Shown here piece by piece: positions 10,875-22,734 of a stretch of DNA of 64,000 nt. The notes beneath the pieces were generated by a model. That model was given only the letters and a program-made list of their open reading frames with translations, was not told the DNA's origin and made no database searches. Both the position numbers and the translations under genes were made by a program. The DNA is from Apoderus coryli (taxonomy: Eukaryota; Arthropoda; Insecta; Coleoptera; Attelabidae), in contig OU452200.1 of the NCBI GenBank assembly GCA_911728435.2, positions 37,773,715 through 37,837,714 of the forward strand, in the 5' to 3' direction. Positions within the stretch are counted from its first letter, which is position 1, and every line of letters starts with the position of its first letter.

Positions 10875-12055
10875 CAAAGAACAACTAAGGGAGAGAATTT
10901 AAAGTCTGGTGGGCGCGGCTAGTTTGCGCACCTCATTCGCGCAGAGGGATTCGATGACGTACTGAGTTTAAACAGAGACGCCACACGCAATTTAGTCTAG
11001 TTTAGCGTTGCGAGCGAATGGATATTCAGTGGCAGCGTTAATCTGAGATTTTCGAATGCAATGAGATATGGTATGATTGCGAAATTTACATTCTTAGATA
11101 TGTGGTATATTGTATTATTTTTGAAATGGAAGTCCTCCTGTAATCTTATATTATGCGTAGTTGTATTTTATGGTATAATACCCAGTGTTTTATGTTCTAT
11201 AGAGCTGAAATTTGGATGGTTGGTTCGGGTTGTGAAGATCTTAGAGCTAGTAAAAATTTGAGTAGCTACAGATTGTCTGCTGCTCATTTTGAAGACAGGA
11301 TTAAGTAATTTTGGTGGATTAATGATGCCAGATCCTGATTTTATTTTATATACATCCGGTTTGGAAGTTATATTTCAAACTAATTTTGAAAATGTGTGTA
11401 CCTACACAAACAAATATTTTGAAAAAATTATTTGCTTTAGATATAAGATATTGCATATGTGCACCCATGTTCAGAATTTCCTACACTTATATCGTAAGTT
11501 TGTCTTTCAGAATAAGGTTATTTTATACGCTAAAAATTAGTGTACCAACAAAAATAAACTTATTATAATAAAAACGTTCTAGAAAAATATAGGTTTTTTC
11601 GCTTCTGTTCACCCCTTGATGCACACCTGCATTGCACCTACCTAGGTTCCTACAAATGACAAATACAAAAGAGTTACAATAGCAGGTAAAATATCCCGAT
11701 GATAACAGTAATTATATAGGTACACGCCTAACCCCAATAGTTTAAAATATTTCTTTAATTCGTAGTAGCTGATTTTTTGCTGAAGATTATCATAGTATTA
11801 TTAGAAGTAGTAAGTTCTGGCAAACCCACTAGCTAGGAGATTTGTCTATTATAATTACCGACAATACCTAAAGTATTCCATGCATTCAATCCACACTGTA
11901 AGCATCTCAAACACCTTAAGTACCGACCTGCACGATTATTTCAACAAAATTTAAATACGACCCTGTTTTCTACTCTTTCAACATGGCGGTCACAGGCTGA
12001 ATGAGATCAAAGGCGGCAAGACAGATATTATATTCTCTCCCTTAGTTGTTCTCTG
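10875..12055 (+). mobile_element. P-like DNA transposon, non-autonomous, 7-bp target duplication
   Basis: The ends read CAAAGAACAACTAAGGGAGA (left) and, on the reverse strand at the right, CAGAGAACAACTAAGGGAGA, so 19 of the first 20 bases agree. The flanks carry an exact 7-bp direct repeat, ACAATAG (10868-10874 and 12056-12062). CA termini, a 7-8 bp target duplication and a THAP half-domain inside (11203-11308) together point to the P superfamily. At 1181 bp it is far too short for a full transposase of about 800 residues, so it is an internally deleted copy. The first 95 bases are CpG-rich and recur inverted at 15215-15309. Confidence 0.7.
11203..11308 (+). pseudogene. THAP zinc-finger second half (exon relic)
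   Basis: Directly after the acceptor-like TTCTATAG the frame reads AEIWMVGSGCEDLRAS, then KNLSSYRLSAAHFEDRIK, then a stop. This fits the second half of a THAP DNA-binding finger: W in the first part, then Y-R-x-C-x-x-H-F-E near the end. The zinc-binding Cys of the Y-R-x-C-x-x-H motif is Ser here, so the finger is probably dead. In THAP genes an intron often splits the domain at this point, as in the first-half exons at 49983-50059 and 63416-63528. The first half was not found in this element. Confidence 0.5.
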
Positions 12056-12324
12056 ACAATAGTGTGCAGGGTGTTCGCTCGAAAAAAGAGAGAGACCTGT
12101 GAATTTCATCATCATCCTTCATCCTTCGCAGATGAAAGCGGGGAGAATAGGCATATATATCGCAAAAAACGGTCCTATCTAGAGCCTTGAGATGACAGTA
12201 AGATTCTGTTATCCGTAGGCTCAGAGCTGAAAAGTATTGCAGCCAATTACAGATGATAAACTGAGGTAATAAGGTGTTGATCATGTCAAAATAGCTCACA
12301 GGGTGTATATGATAAAGGGACAAG

Positions 12325-12890
12325 GACTCAACTCCAAAATCTACTACTCGACAACCATCTCAGGTGATGGCGTCTGTATTTTGGGATGCGAACGGAATAA
12401 TATTCATCAACTACCTCCAAAAAGGAACCACCATCAACAGCGACTATTACTGTGCACTTTTGGATCGATTGAATGCTGAAATCGCAAAGAAACGGCCACA
12501 TTGGCAAAAGAAAAAAGTGAGACAATGTACCGTGTCACAAATCGATAAAAACTATGGCAAAATTGAATAAATTGGGCTTCGAATTGCTTACCCATCCACT
12601 GTATTCTCCAGATTTAGCCCCCAGTGACTTTTTCCTGTTTTCAGATCTCAAGAGAATAATGCTTGCTGGAAAGAAATTTAAGTCCAATGATGAAACTGAC
12701 ACCTATTTTGACGAGAAAAAGAAATCGTACTATAAAAGTGGTATCGAAATCTCTATACTCGTTATATTGCCCTCTAAGGCAACTATGTTGAATAATAAAA
12801 TCTAGTTTTGTCAAAATTTTTTTGACCTGTTTTGTTATAAATGGTTTTGAGGTATATTTTGTCTAATTAAAGTTTTGTGGTGTAAACACA
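12325..12890 (+). pseudogene. mariner transposase C-terminal relic
   Basis: Two frames give VMASVFWDANGIIFINYLQK, then YYCALLDRLNAEIAKKRPHW, then, in the next frame, MAKLNKLGFELLTHPLYSPD followed by LAPSDFFLFSDLK. These are the mariner stretches from after the first catalytic Asp to the third (S-P-D-L-A-P-S-D). The segment that would hold the second Asp (H-x-D-N) is damaged at the frame change. N-terminus and terminal repeats are not visible. A 60-base piece of the same 3' end recurs at 34080-34145. Confidence 0.75.
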
Positions 12891-13373
12891 CCTTAACTGC
12901 TATTCACATAAGTCGAGAAGTTATATTGGTCAATGAGGTGTTTCCAAACAATTTCTGTGTTAAGAGGTATGGTGAGTGAGTTAGGTTAGGCACTATTTTA
13001 GGTAAACTTAATTCGATTTTATTGTAAATTTGTAAATACAACACCAAAATATACAATGCTCTCATTTGCTGCTAACATTATAAGGAATTTTCAATATTTT
13101 CGTATTCTCCAAATTAATTTTTAAAAACGGATTAGTGGGTTGTAGGGTGAAATAAAGTCACAACACTCAATCAAAATGTAAGTTCATCAATAAAACAAAC
13201 ATAACCAAATTACAATACATTCAACTACAGTAGGAACTTCACATAACTAACGAAACAAATAAATAAAAGAAAAATCGTATACCTTAATTTTTTGGAATGT
13301 TGTACATTACTTTAATAAGATATCATAATTATTTTTGCTATCCAACAGCAGAGTGTAGGAGAATGTGCCTGTA

Positions 13374-15000
13374 TCAAATCAAATCAAATATTTATTTCGC
13401 CATCAATAAGTACAAGAAAGTACATAGGCAAGTCAATATTTCATAATCACAGTCAAATTAACAAATCCATAATATGCTTTTAAAATACATCATATGTATG
13501 TTTTAACAGGCAAGTTTAATATAATTAAATTTAGATATAAAAAAATATGTACAAATAAAATCTTAATGCAAACTTAAAAGAAAATAAAAATACATTAAAA
13601 TACAAATATGTCAAACAAACAAAATATATAACAACAAAATCAAACAAACAAAATAACTGCAAACAAAACAAACATATAGGCCGTCATTGCAGTGACTCAC
13701 GGAACTCTGATAAGGTGTAGAAAGCGTTTTCAATTAAAAATGTCTTTAACAGTCTTCTAAATTGCTTCTCAGATTGACAGCTCCTCATGTCATCCGGAAG
13801 CAAATTATAATAATATAAACCTGCGTATAATGGCCACTTCTTGTATGACTCATGTTTAGGGCGAGGCAAGTAGAGAAGGCTTCTGCCCCTAGTGCTATAT
13901 CCATGATTGTCCCCGTTAGTTCTCACAACAGCTTTAGTTTTAAACGTGTGAAGTTTATACAGGTAGATGCAGGTTACTGTAAGCAATTTGTTTTGCCTAA
14001 ATGCACCCCTGCAGGTACCCCCAAATGGTGTATTAAACATACCTTTAATAGCACGTTTTTGTAAAATAAACACACGTTCAATTTCAACGCCTCGGCCCCA
14101 TACCATAATGTTATAGTTAATGGTGGAGTACACCAGCGCATAGCAGACCGAGAGCCGCGAGTTTTTATCAGTGTGTGAATTTAAAACATATATGTTTTTC
14201 CTCAGTTTGCCACAAACGCAATCAATATGGGTCGTCCAACTTAGCTTCGCGTCAATGTAAACCCCTAACAATTTTGCGGAGTCTGACCATGGCAATACTG
14301 CGTTATTAAAGTTTATATTAAAATTTAAGTTAAAATTTGATGCCCTTCCATACCTATCCAAATTTAGTGCAACTGTTTTCTCGAAGTTAATTTCAGAGTT
14401 TCATTGATCTTATATTTTAAAGCTTCAGGATCCTTGTCAAAGAGTAAAATTGTTGTGTCGTCGGCATAAATATACAGCAAGCCATTCGTAATATTTGCTG
14501 GAAGATCATTAATGTATACCAAAAAGAGCAGCCGACCAAGTATACTGTTCTGTGGTGTTCCTGAATCCATTTCATGAAAATCCGATAAAACTGATTCGAC
14601 TCTGACTGCTATTTGCCTATTGGTTAAATAAGACCTTATCCAGGTCCTGATTTGTCCACGCAAGCCCACATTTTCCAGCTTTCTGCAAAGAAAATCCCGA
14701 TCAACGACTTCAAAAGCATTCGACAGGTCGAAGAGAAGGGCAACAATACAGTAACCTTGATCACTCAAGTCGTGCACTTGCTGTATAAACTTATATGTGC
14801 ATGTCTCAGTTGAAAACCCCTTCCTAAATCCGTGTTGACACTCACTTAAAATTCTACATGAATTAAGAAACCCAAAAATTCTCTCTGAAATTACCTTCTC
14901 AATGATCTTCGACAGCGTGCTCAAGAGAGAAATTGGTTTGTAATTTTCAATAGCATTTGGATCACCTTTTTTGAAGACCGGAACGATAACTGCGCTCTTT
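13374..15000 (-). pseudogene. 5'-truncated LINE ORF2 (reverse transcriptase), family B
   Basis: Two minus-strand blocks (14364-14924 and 13684-14361) form one RT plus C-terminal region split by a single frameshift. Motifs are SAVIVPVFKKGDPNAIENYK (up to about 15000), ALLFDLSNAFEVVDR, DSGTPQNSILGRLLFLVYIN, YADDTTILL, LLGVYIDAKLSW, ILQKRAIKGMF, and the end FLIENAFYTLSEF. The G-x-P-Q-x-S box has N in place of the usual G after Q. Homology stops abruptly near 15000, the usual 5' truncation. The 3' tail is a (TTTGA)n-like run near 13376-13395. It is a Jockey/CR1-like copy different from family A. Confidence 0.85.
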
Positions 15001-15214
15001 CAATATCAATACTTCAAACGAATATAACTTTAATACAGAAAATATCCTCTAAATTGTGGTCAATGATAATGTTATCTATGCTAGGTAAAAATAATATATA
15101 TTATTATCTTTCTTTTTCTCTCCTTTCCAAAAATTGTATTAAAATAAAAACAATACGAGGGGCGCATACAGAATCTACAGAACACCCTATGTAAATATTA
15201 TTTAATTTTTGTGT

Positions 15215-15309
15215 AAATAGTACGTCATCGAATCCCTCTGCGCGAATGAGGTGCGCAAACTAGCCACGCCCACCAAACTCTATATTCTCTTCCTTAGTTG
15301 TTCTCTGGT
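15215..15309 (-). mobile_element. Terminal fragment of the P-like family, reversed
   Basis: About 92 bases are the reverse complement of the left end of the element at 10875-12055, with few differences and including the CpG-rich part GGGATTCGATGACGTAC. No matching second end and no THAP sequence were seen beside it. Either a truncated second copy or the far end of a rearranged one. Confidence 0.65.
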
Positions 15310-16430
15310 AGAGCTGGACGTATATTTCGAATGCATCCTCGTATAACTAGATACCCAACACAAAACCGTCATTTTCCCACCACACTACCTGTGCTGGGTG
15401 ACTTGATTGCCATCAAGAAAATTATTCACCTGAGCCTCCTTCTTCAGTGTTGCTTTGGGTTCTACGCGGTCGCGTAAGACGCTTCTATACTACGTATCTC
15501 TATACCTTATACAACAAAACCGTGTGTACCCTACCTACTACTATACTACAGAAAAGTGAATAAAAAAAAAGTGGTACCGTTAGTAAATTTAATATATTAT
15601 TTATACATGTTACACTTGTGGTACGCAAAGGAATTTCGTTAGGACCCAATAAACAAGAAGTGCTGTTAGGCACTTCTTTATTAATTAATTTAGTGTGGTT
15701 TTTTGTGTTTAGGTTGTATTCTGTAATTTAGGTGAGTTTTCATTCCTTATAGGTATTTTACAGGTACTAGCACGTTAACCTTTATGGTATATAAAGGAAA
15801 GGTAACATTTTTGAGTCGGTTTATGCAGCCAGCTGTGAAGCGAGGCGAGATGCAGGCTATTATTATTATAGCTTACCATAGGTACACTTATCTTGAGTGA
15901 AATATACATATTTAGGTATACCAAAGAGAATTGAAGTTTAGAGTAAATATTTGTTTAATAGTAAGACAGTTATTTACAACGGGAAACATAAAACTCTGTA
16001 TCTACCTTAAAAGTTATGTGGATGACATTTTTTTACATTTTAAAGAAATAGTCCATTACTTGCAAAGCAAACATGTTTCGAACCTATCATGATCGGTGAA
16101 CACTACACATTTTCAACATATACAATCTAATTCATATTACCTTTATTTTTAATGCCAAATAAGATAACATTTAGTTTTTAATCTTATTTTCAGACCATCC
16201 TGTATAAGAAATAACAAAATATGTTGCGAAAGTACCTTCCTTTACAAGAATTTTCATGCAAATTAGTTGTTTAAAATTTCTATATAAGGACAAATGACGA
16301 TGGCCTTCAAACGGCATTTTTAACATAAACTTTTAAATATAAATTTCATCCAGAATCCAAAAATGTAGTAATATATAGGGTGTTCCATTTAAAATACGGA
16401 GTTTTACATCAACTTCCATATAACCGGAAG
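15310..16430. other. No gene recognised
   Basis: AT-rich sequence with no open stretch, exon or repeat end that I could support, apart from a GGGTGTTCCATTT-type tip motif near 16378. Confidence 0.5.
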
Positions 16431-16640
16431 TTCAATCATTAAAAAAAGATATCATAAATTCCGTGGATTAAGAGTTGAAAGTCCCTACTTAGTAGGTACA
16501 CAAAAGACCTTAGTTAATTAGGAAAGGTAGACTAGTACCTTGGCTTCCTAGATCTCCAGATGTGAGTCCGCGCATTTATCTCGAGGGCTTCCTCGTTTGT
16601 CATAGACCTGTTTCGGCCCAAAAAACGTAGAAGGTTTTGA
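16430..16640 (+). repeat. ~190-bp repeat, copy 1 (possible transposase scrap)
   Basis: This block recurs directly at 18370-18565 with few changes. One frame reads LPRSPDVSPRIYLEGFL, which resembles the P-R-S-P-D-L-T-P-x-x-F-x-L-W region of Tc1/mariner-type transposases. The two copies bracket the nested mariner region. Confidence 0.5.
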
Positions 16641-16765
16641 AGGTTCGTGCATCTACCGTGCGTACATCTGCTTGAAACCAGAATAATAGAGCTTTAATAG
16701 GTAAGTCTATGGAGACCGATATAGTGCGTCAGAAGACGAACCTGCTTTAATATTACAAGTCTATA

Positions 16766-17949
16766 CGAGGGTTATCTTTTATATTTCCGGAATTGGCAAC
16801 CCTGGTGTTGCAATCTCGCAACTGACAGCTCTATCGTAGAGTTGGACATTTTTGAGGTTATACGTACTCAGAACGTGATCTCGGCCCAAAAATGGAATTA
16901 TATCGTGAACATTTTCGTGCGATTATTTTTTACAACTTTCGACGTGGATTAACTCAGCAACAGTGCATGAATGAACTTAATTTCGATGGGGCTCCATCAA
17001 GGACCAGTGTTTATCGATGGTATGGTGAACTCAATCGTGGTCGTAGTTCACTCCAAGACGAATTTCGTGAAATCAGTTGTTGTTCCGAAACCCATTGAAG
17101 CTGTGCGCGAACTGATATTGCAAGATCGTCATGTGACCTATCAAGAGATTGAGACAACCTTAGGCATTCGTGGGACCAGCATACATTCAATATTGCATAA
17201 ACATTTGACTGTCAAAAAAATATTTTCGCGTTGGATCCCACAGAACATGTCAATCGCTCAAAAAAAGGCTCGTGTCGATTGGACGAAAGAAATGCTCAAA
17301 AAATACGATTGCGGTGCTTCGAAACACGTCTATGACATCGTGACAGGTGATGAATCGTGGATTTACGCGTATGAGCCCGAAAGTAAACAGCAGTCGACTG
17401 TATGGGTGTTTCAAGATGAGGCAAATCCAACAAAAGTTGTTCGCGCACGAAGCACTTCCAAGCAAAGGGTGGCCTGTTTTTTCGGAAAAACTGGACATGT
17501 CGCCACCGTACCACTAGAACAACGCAGAACCATTGGTTTGCCAGTTGTCTTCCAAGAAATCAGGAAAACCAACCGCCGAAGACGGATCACTCTTCACCAC
17601 GACCATGCGAGCTCTCAGACATCGGCTCAAACAACTGCATTTTTGAGCACCCAAAACATCGATTTGATGAGTCATCGTATAGTAGTGACTTGGCACCGAA
17701 TGACTTCTTTTTATTCCCGTACGTAAAAAACAAACTGAGAGGTCAACTGAAGAAGCGGTTGCTGCATTCAAAATGCATGTTTTGGAGATTCCTCAATCAG
17801 AGTGGCAAAAGTGCTTCGACAATTGGTTCAAAACGCATGCAAAAGTGTATAGATCTTCATGGGGAATATTTTGAAAAACAATTAAGTGATTTTCGATTAT
17901 TAATATTTGTTTTTGTTCTCTAATCCCGAAATCTAAAAGGCAACCCTCG
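16766..17949 (+). mobile_element. mariner element, full length with both ends
   Basis: Inverted ends CGAGGGTTATCTTTTATATT (left) and, on the reverse strand at the right, CGAGGGTTGCCTTTTAGATT, each next to a TA (16764-16765 and 17950-17951). At 1184 bp it has the usual mariner size. Related copies lie at 35364-36445 and 56590-57791. Confidence 0.88.
16892..17923 (+). pseudogene. mariner transposase, frameshifted
   Basis: Cut-and-paste DDD transposase. It begins MELYREHFRAIIFYNFRRGL, with the HTH region through APSRTSVYRWYGELNRG. A small deletion removes the linker after the first HTH, and a frameshift near 17070 moves the rest into another frame: VRELILQDRHVTYQEIETTL, VTGDESWIYAYEPE (first Asp), then LHHDHASSQTSAQTTAF (second Asp). 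Another frameshift near 17690 leads to APNDFFLFPYVK (third Asp) and the tail KRMQKCIDLHGEYFEKQ. The catalytic residues survive but the reading frame does not. Confidence 0.88.
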
Positions 17950-18369
17950 TACGCTTACACATAACAGTGTCGATTACTGTTTAACAATAATTAATTTAAG
18001 AAAAAGCCTATCTTCATTTCATAAACCCCGTTATACAAATAGCGTAATATACTTCTGTGCGTAAATGCCTCCATATTTTATATATTATTCAAGTTGATAT
18101 GAACGAAGATTTAGATCTGAAGATAATACTTTAAATATAGAATTTATAGAGCATAAAAAGTTATACCTGAAGAAAATTGAAGATACAGACTGTCTTCTTC
18201 AGGAAAAACCTTTTTCAAACGCTCGAACCAACTCTAGGAGTTATTCCACTCGTTCGTTGCTGGTACTCTCAAAATTACATTTTTGAAGGCATCGACCGCT
18301 TCTTCTAACGGCTGAAATGTTTGACCAGGCAGTGTCCATTCTTGTCTGGATCTGTAAAGTGTGTGAAGT

Positions 18370-18565
18370 GCATTCATTAAAAAAATATATCATAAATGAA
18401 TTAAGAGTTGAAAGTCCCTACTTAGTAGGTACGCAAAAGACCTTAGTTAATTAGGAGAGGTACCGTAGCTTCCTAGATCTCCAGATGTGAGTCCGCGGAT
18501 TTATCTCGAGGGCTTCCTCGTTTGTCATGAACCTGTTTCGACCCGAAAAATGTAGAAAATCGTCT
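18370..18565 (+). repeat. ~190-bp repeat, copy 2
   Basis: Direct repeat of 16430-16640, sharing for example AGTCCCTACTTAGTAGGTAC. It sits just beyond repeat R copy A, so R plus the mariner are bracketed by these two blocks. Confidence 0.6.
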
Positions 18566-18639
18566 CGTTTTATAATAATAATAATAGAGCGTTTCTTGTA
18601 AATAAATACAAAAGGTGAAGTCGAAGCTAAAAGCTTCAT

Positions 18640-19730
18640 TCATTTAAAAATTGTGATAAATAAACATTGAAATTCAATTTAGAATTTCAATTTGAGATCC
18701 CTGAAAGTCACAAATTGGGACACCCTGTACATAATTTTAAGTAGACACCAATGTTTCCGATCCAATTAATAATAAATCTCTCAAGTTACACCTTGTAGCA
18801 GATAAAAATAGAGTAAACTGAATAATCTAAATATAATTGCTGTTAATATCGATTTTAAATCAATGCATACATACGAAACTTAATAATAATAATAATAAAT
18901 ATTGACAAATACACAAGTGTCTTAATGAACAAACTTTACAGTTATTATGTGGCTTGCTAATTTTATTTATTAAAGTAACGGACAATATACACTTATTTAT
19001 ACATCACGAATCAAAGGTTAGTATGTCAACTGTATATGAGTTTAGGTACAAATACATACTTACTTTTTAAGGCTGCACAATTATAGAGTAAGGAAAAGTC
19101 GAAATCAGCTGACAACGAAATTTAGTTTTTGCCTCAGTTTACCTAAACTTTCATAACCTTCCCGTTTTTGTGCCAATTTTAATGATCTTTTAAGAATGTC
19201 TTTGTCATTTTATACAAATCGAAAGGAAATGTTGTATTGAGTTTATGTTTGAAGCACCCTGTAGGTTTATTCAATACGTTGTGAAACTTGAAATTAGCTG
19301 TCAATACTTTCTTAACAATATTGTCTTTAATTCATATCGATAGCTTTATTTTTGAAAGAAATAATGGTCTTTAAAAACACTCCCCTCTTGTTCTTAATGA
19401 TGTAATAATTTTTGAAATAAGTTTGTCTCTAACTTTTGTACGAACCGTTTCATGAAAGTCTCGTTTCTATTTCGTTGAACAAAAAGATTAAAAAGCCAAA
19501 GAACCGTACCAAGATTGCTTGTAGATTTATCTTAGATTAGATACAATTTTACTTCGAAAATGCTTAGAAAAACTGGCAGCTCCACAAAACTGGTAACTTT
19601 CGAGATAGCACAACCTTCGAATTCTGCCCTTTCATAGAACTGTGTATGTTATCACAGGTTTACCAATCTCCTTCCTTGAGAGCGTCTGAGTAAATAGATT
19701 TCGCTAGTTTCTTCCTCTTGGGAAAGTAGT
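18640..19730. other. No gene recognised
   Basis: AT-rich sequence. Short CACCCTGTA and TGAAGCACCCTGTAGG motifs near 18720 and 19255 resemble miniature-element tips. No exon or transposase was found. Confidence 0.45.
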
Positions 19731-21240
19731 TGATACTGATTTGTCTGTCTTCACTTTTACTCCCTATTCCAGAAAACACACATCGGTTATATCCAACCGC
19801 ATGCAAATTGCATTAAACAAAATTAAAAACTGGTGCGACGCTGAGGGATTGAATATAAATTCGAAAAAACAGTGTTGGTACCATTCACGAGAAAGAGAAA
19901 GGTGGACATTATTAACCCCTCTCTGAGCGGTGAGCAAATTTGCCTTCCGGATAAAGTCAAATACCTGGGAGTATTCCTGGATAAACCACTAATATGGAAT
20001 CAGCATATAGAGAAAACCATATCGAAAGCCACAGCGGCCATATGGACGTGTCACAGGCTACTCGGTAGGACTTGGGGACTAAAGCCAGCCAAAGCTCACA
20101 TACTGGTTGTACCAAACAGTCATCAAACCCATGGTTACATACGCCTCATTACATTAGTATGGTGGCCAAAAGTTAATATTAAGCATATACAATGCCGTCT
20201 TCAAATCTGGCGATCTAGACTGACACATGGGAATCCTGAATCTAATACCTTTGGATTCAGGAAGAAAACCGCCGGACGCTTTACCACGCAAACATGATTT
20301 TGAAATCCCATTTGAAGTAGTCATTGCAGACCGTCAAAATTGGCGGCTGGTATACGGACAGTTCAAAAGGAATAGAAGGAAACACAGGCATGGGAGTATA
20401 CGGGCCTAATTGCAGGCTCTCTGAATCCCTCAGGAAAAAGCCCACTATATTCCAAGCAGAGATCAACGCTATTAATCGTTGTGCTCAAGAATGCCTGCAG
20501 AGAGGCATCCCGGAACGGCAGATCAATATTATGTCAGACAGTCAAGCTGCGTTAAAAGCACTGAGGTCTTACATCTTCACGTCAAAGCTAGCACGGGAAT
20601 GAAAACAGACCCTAAAGCAGCTGGCAGCTCAGGGGAAAAAGATTACTCTGACATGGGTGCCAGGACATGAAGGCATAGAGGGGAACGAAGCGGCGGACCA
20701 ACTTGCAAAAGAGGGCGCAAACGCTCCGTTCTGCGGACCGGAACCCATCTTTGGCCTTCCAAAAAGCCATATAAAGGAAGAACTTCGAAGATGGGAAAAG
20801 GAACAACTTAAGTCCTACTGGAGAAACACTCCAGGCCTAAGACAATCGAAAAGGTTTATCAAACATTCAGTGGCCAACGCAGGGAAGCTTATCCAACTGG
20901 AGAGAAGCGACCTAAGGCAAATTACAGGCCTTTTTACGGGACACCACCCAGTGAGGGTACCATCTCAAAAATATGGGTCTAACCGAGGACGACACTTGTC
21001 GGTTTTGCAAAGACGCAACAGAGACAACAGAACACGTGCGCTGTAAATGCATGGCACTTTTCTGCAAAAGGCTAAAACACCTTTGACCCTAACACCCGAC
21101 GAGGCGAGGAATTTAGCCCCCAGAGAAATCATCAACTCTATGAAAAGTGTGGGACAGCTAGGCAATTCATAGATTAGATTCATTCACAAAAGATCTTCTG
21201 CAGGTCGAAGTGAGGGGAGGCCAAACCGCCTAAAACAATC
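19730..21240 (+). pseudogene. I/LOA-type LINE ORF2 with RNase H, 5'-truncated
   Basis: Starts at the YADD region (TDLSVFTFTPYS) and continues IKNWCDAEGLNINSKK, then VKYLGVFLDKPLIWNQHIEK, then several frameshifts. An RNase H domain follows with all expected acidic residues in place: WYTDSSKGIEGNTGMGVYG, FQAEINAI, IMSDSQAALKAL, and WVPGHEGIEGNEAADQLAKE. The end has LRQITGLFTGHHPVR and a Cys-containing tail. RNase H after the RT is typical of I, LOA and related clades. Its job in a live element is to remove the RNA template. Frameshifts near 19900, 20110, 20260 and 20600 make this copy dead. Confidence 0.85.
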
Positions 21241-22210
21241 TACTCCCTATTCCAGAACCTCAATACCTTCCTTTTCCGCGGATCTTTTTGGACATAAGAA
21301 CTATTAGAAATTGAGCACACCACTTCTTGATTGAGTGGAGGTCGCACGATTTTTATCCATGAACGACTTCACAGGCTTTTTACAATTTAGTCGTTTTCTA
21401 CTACAGAATTCGATGGTTCTAATAATAAGTCCCAAAGTAACCTCCTCACTATGCCTATAATTGCTATTCGTCAGAATTTAAATGAAAGCTTTCCTAGTAA
21501 ATGGATCGTCCAAAGGGGATCAGTGCAGTGGCTGGATATGTCAACAGAATTAGATCCGGTAGATTTTTCTTATGAGGTCACAGTATTAAATAGTCTCTTG
21601 TTTACTGGCTTTAGGTAGAAAAAACTAAAACAAACAAGTTTTCAACTAAATTTATAATTTAGCAATAGTAAAATATACCTAGTCGTGTCATTATACAATA
21701 TAAATGCAGGAATGTTAAAAAAACAGTTCAGTTAACTGTTCTACATCGTCGATATTTTTACTACAAACTAGACGATTCACACTAATTTAAAATGCATGGC
21801 GTATTCGTTTTATAAAATAAATATTTAAGTATATTATGTTGTGCTTAGCGTTCATTTGTGTATAGAGAAATAGCTACCACACCTTACTTTATAAGTTACT
21901 TTCTGATTTACTTGGGTCTTACATTTTGTTTTATTTAATTTTTCATTTGACCAAATTTCAGATAATACCAATAAGATTTCAACGTTATAACGAAGAATAA
22001 TCGTTATTTTTAGGATAAATTAAGCCCTTTCATTATTTTAAGTAAAATTAAATTAAATAAACTTGAAATAGATGAGAAACAATAAAATCAAACTGAAACC
22101 CACAAGCCACATAAGTCTCCGAAAACAAAATTAATTTCCTGGAAAACATCGTCTTGAAATATCTAAATAAATCCAAAATATATATTGAATTTCATTCTAA
22201 CTAAATCCTT
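21240..22210. other. No gene recognised
   Basis: AT-rich, many stops in all frames, no repeat partner seen in the window. Confidence 0.45.
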
Positions 22211-22214
22211 TATA

Positions 22215-22420
22215 GGTATATACGATGTGCCTCAGGGGTGCAATTTAGGTCCACTTTAATCTTTTTATTAACTCTGTGACAGAGGTCGTTAAGCATTCAT
22301 CAACTTTAAGTTATTTGGATGTGTCTGAATATTGATATAAATAAAGCATTCAGAACGTTGGGTTTTGTCATTCGGAAAAGCAATGATTTTTGGATTTGTG
22401 GAAACGAAATAAAATAATCA
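22215..22420 (+). pseudogene. LINE RT scrap with internal deletion
   Basis: DVPQGCNLGPL, then a LFIN-like stretch and VVKHSSTLSYLDVSEY, then AFRTLGFVIRKSNDF. These match the family at 51190-52490 (GVPQGSNLGPLLFLLFIND and KAYGFIVRNSKYF), with about 100 codons deleted between the blocks. Confidence 0.5.
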
Positions 22421-22734
22421 CACCATTCCAAAAACCATCTTCAAACGTATGTAGATCTATGTTTGCCATACGTTTCGCCGGTAAAACGAGCATATTGTCA
22501 TAAAAAGTTACTTTTTTGAGGTTGTAAAAGATCTTTCACACTCCAAATTCTTGGACCTGACAAAGATATATATACTAAGGGGTAGTCTCGTCTGTAATTA
22601 CTTCTGCAGAAAGATGGATGATAGCTCTATCCGGTTTTATTTGTGCCTACTGTAGATAATTGATTTCAAACTACTCAATTTCAAATACCATCCCAAGGGA
22701 ATATCTCAAAATAGCTATTTGTCTATTTAACGTA

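Larger units (their letters stand above)
16696..18350. mobile_element. Repeat R copy A, interrupted by a mariner
   Basis: 16696-16763 and 17952-18350 are two parts of a repeat that also occurs at 22735-23670 (copy B) and 26527-27010 (copy C). The landmark GGAGACCGATATAGTRCGTC is in all three. Near 18190-18340 its minus strand encodes GQTFQPLEEAVDAFKNVILR, a mariner C-terminal stretch, so R is a decayed mariner relative. The younger mariner at 16766-17949 inserted at a TA here. Copy B keeps about 190 bases between the two parts that are missing in copy A. Confidence 0.6.
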
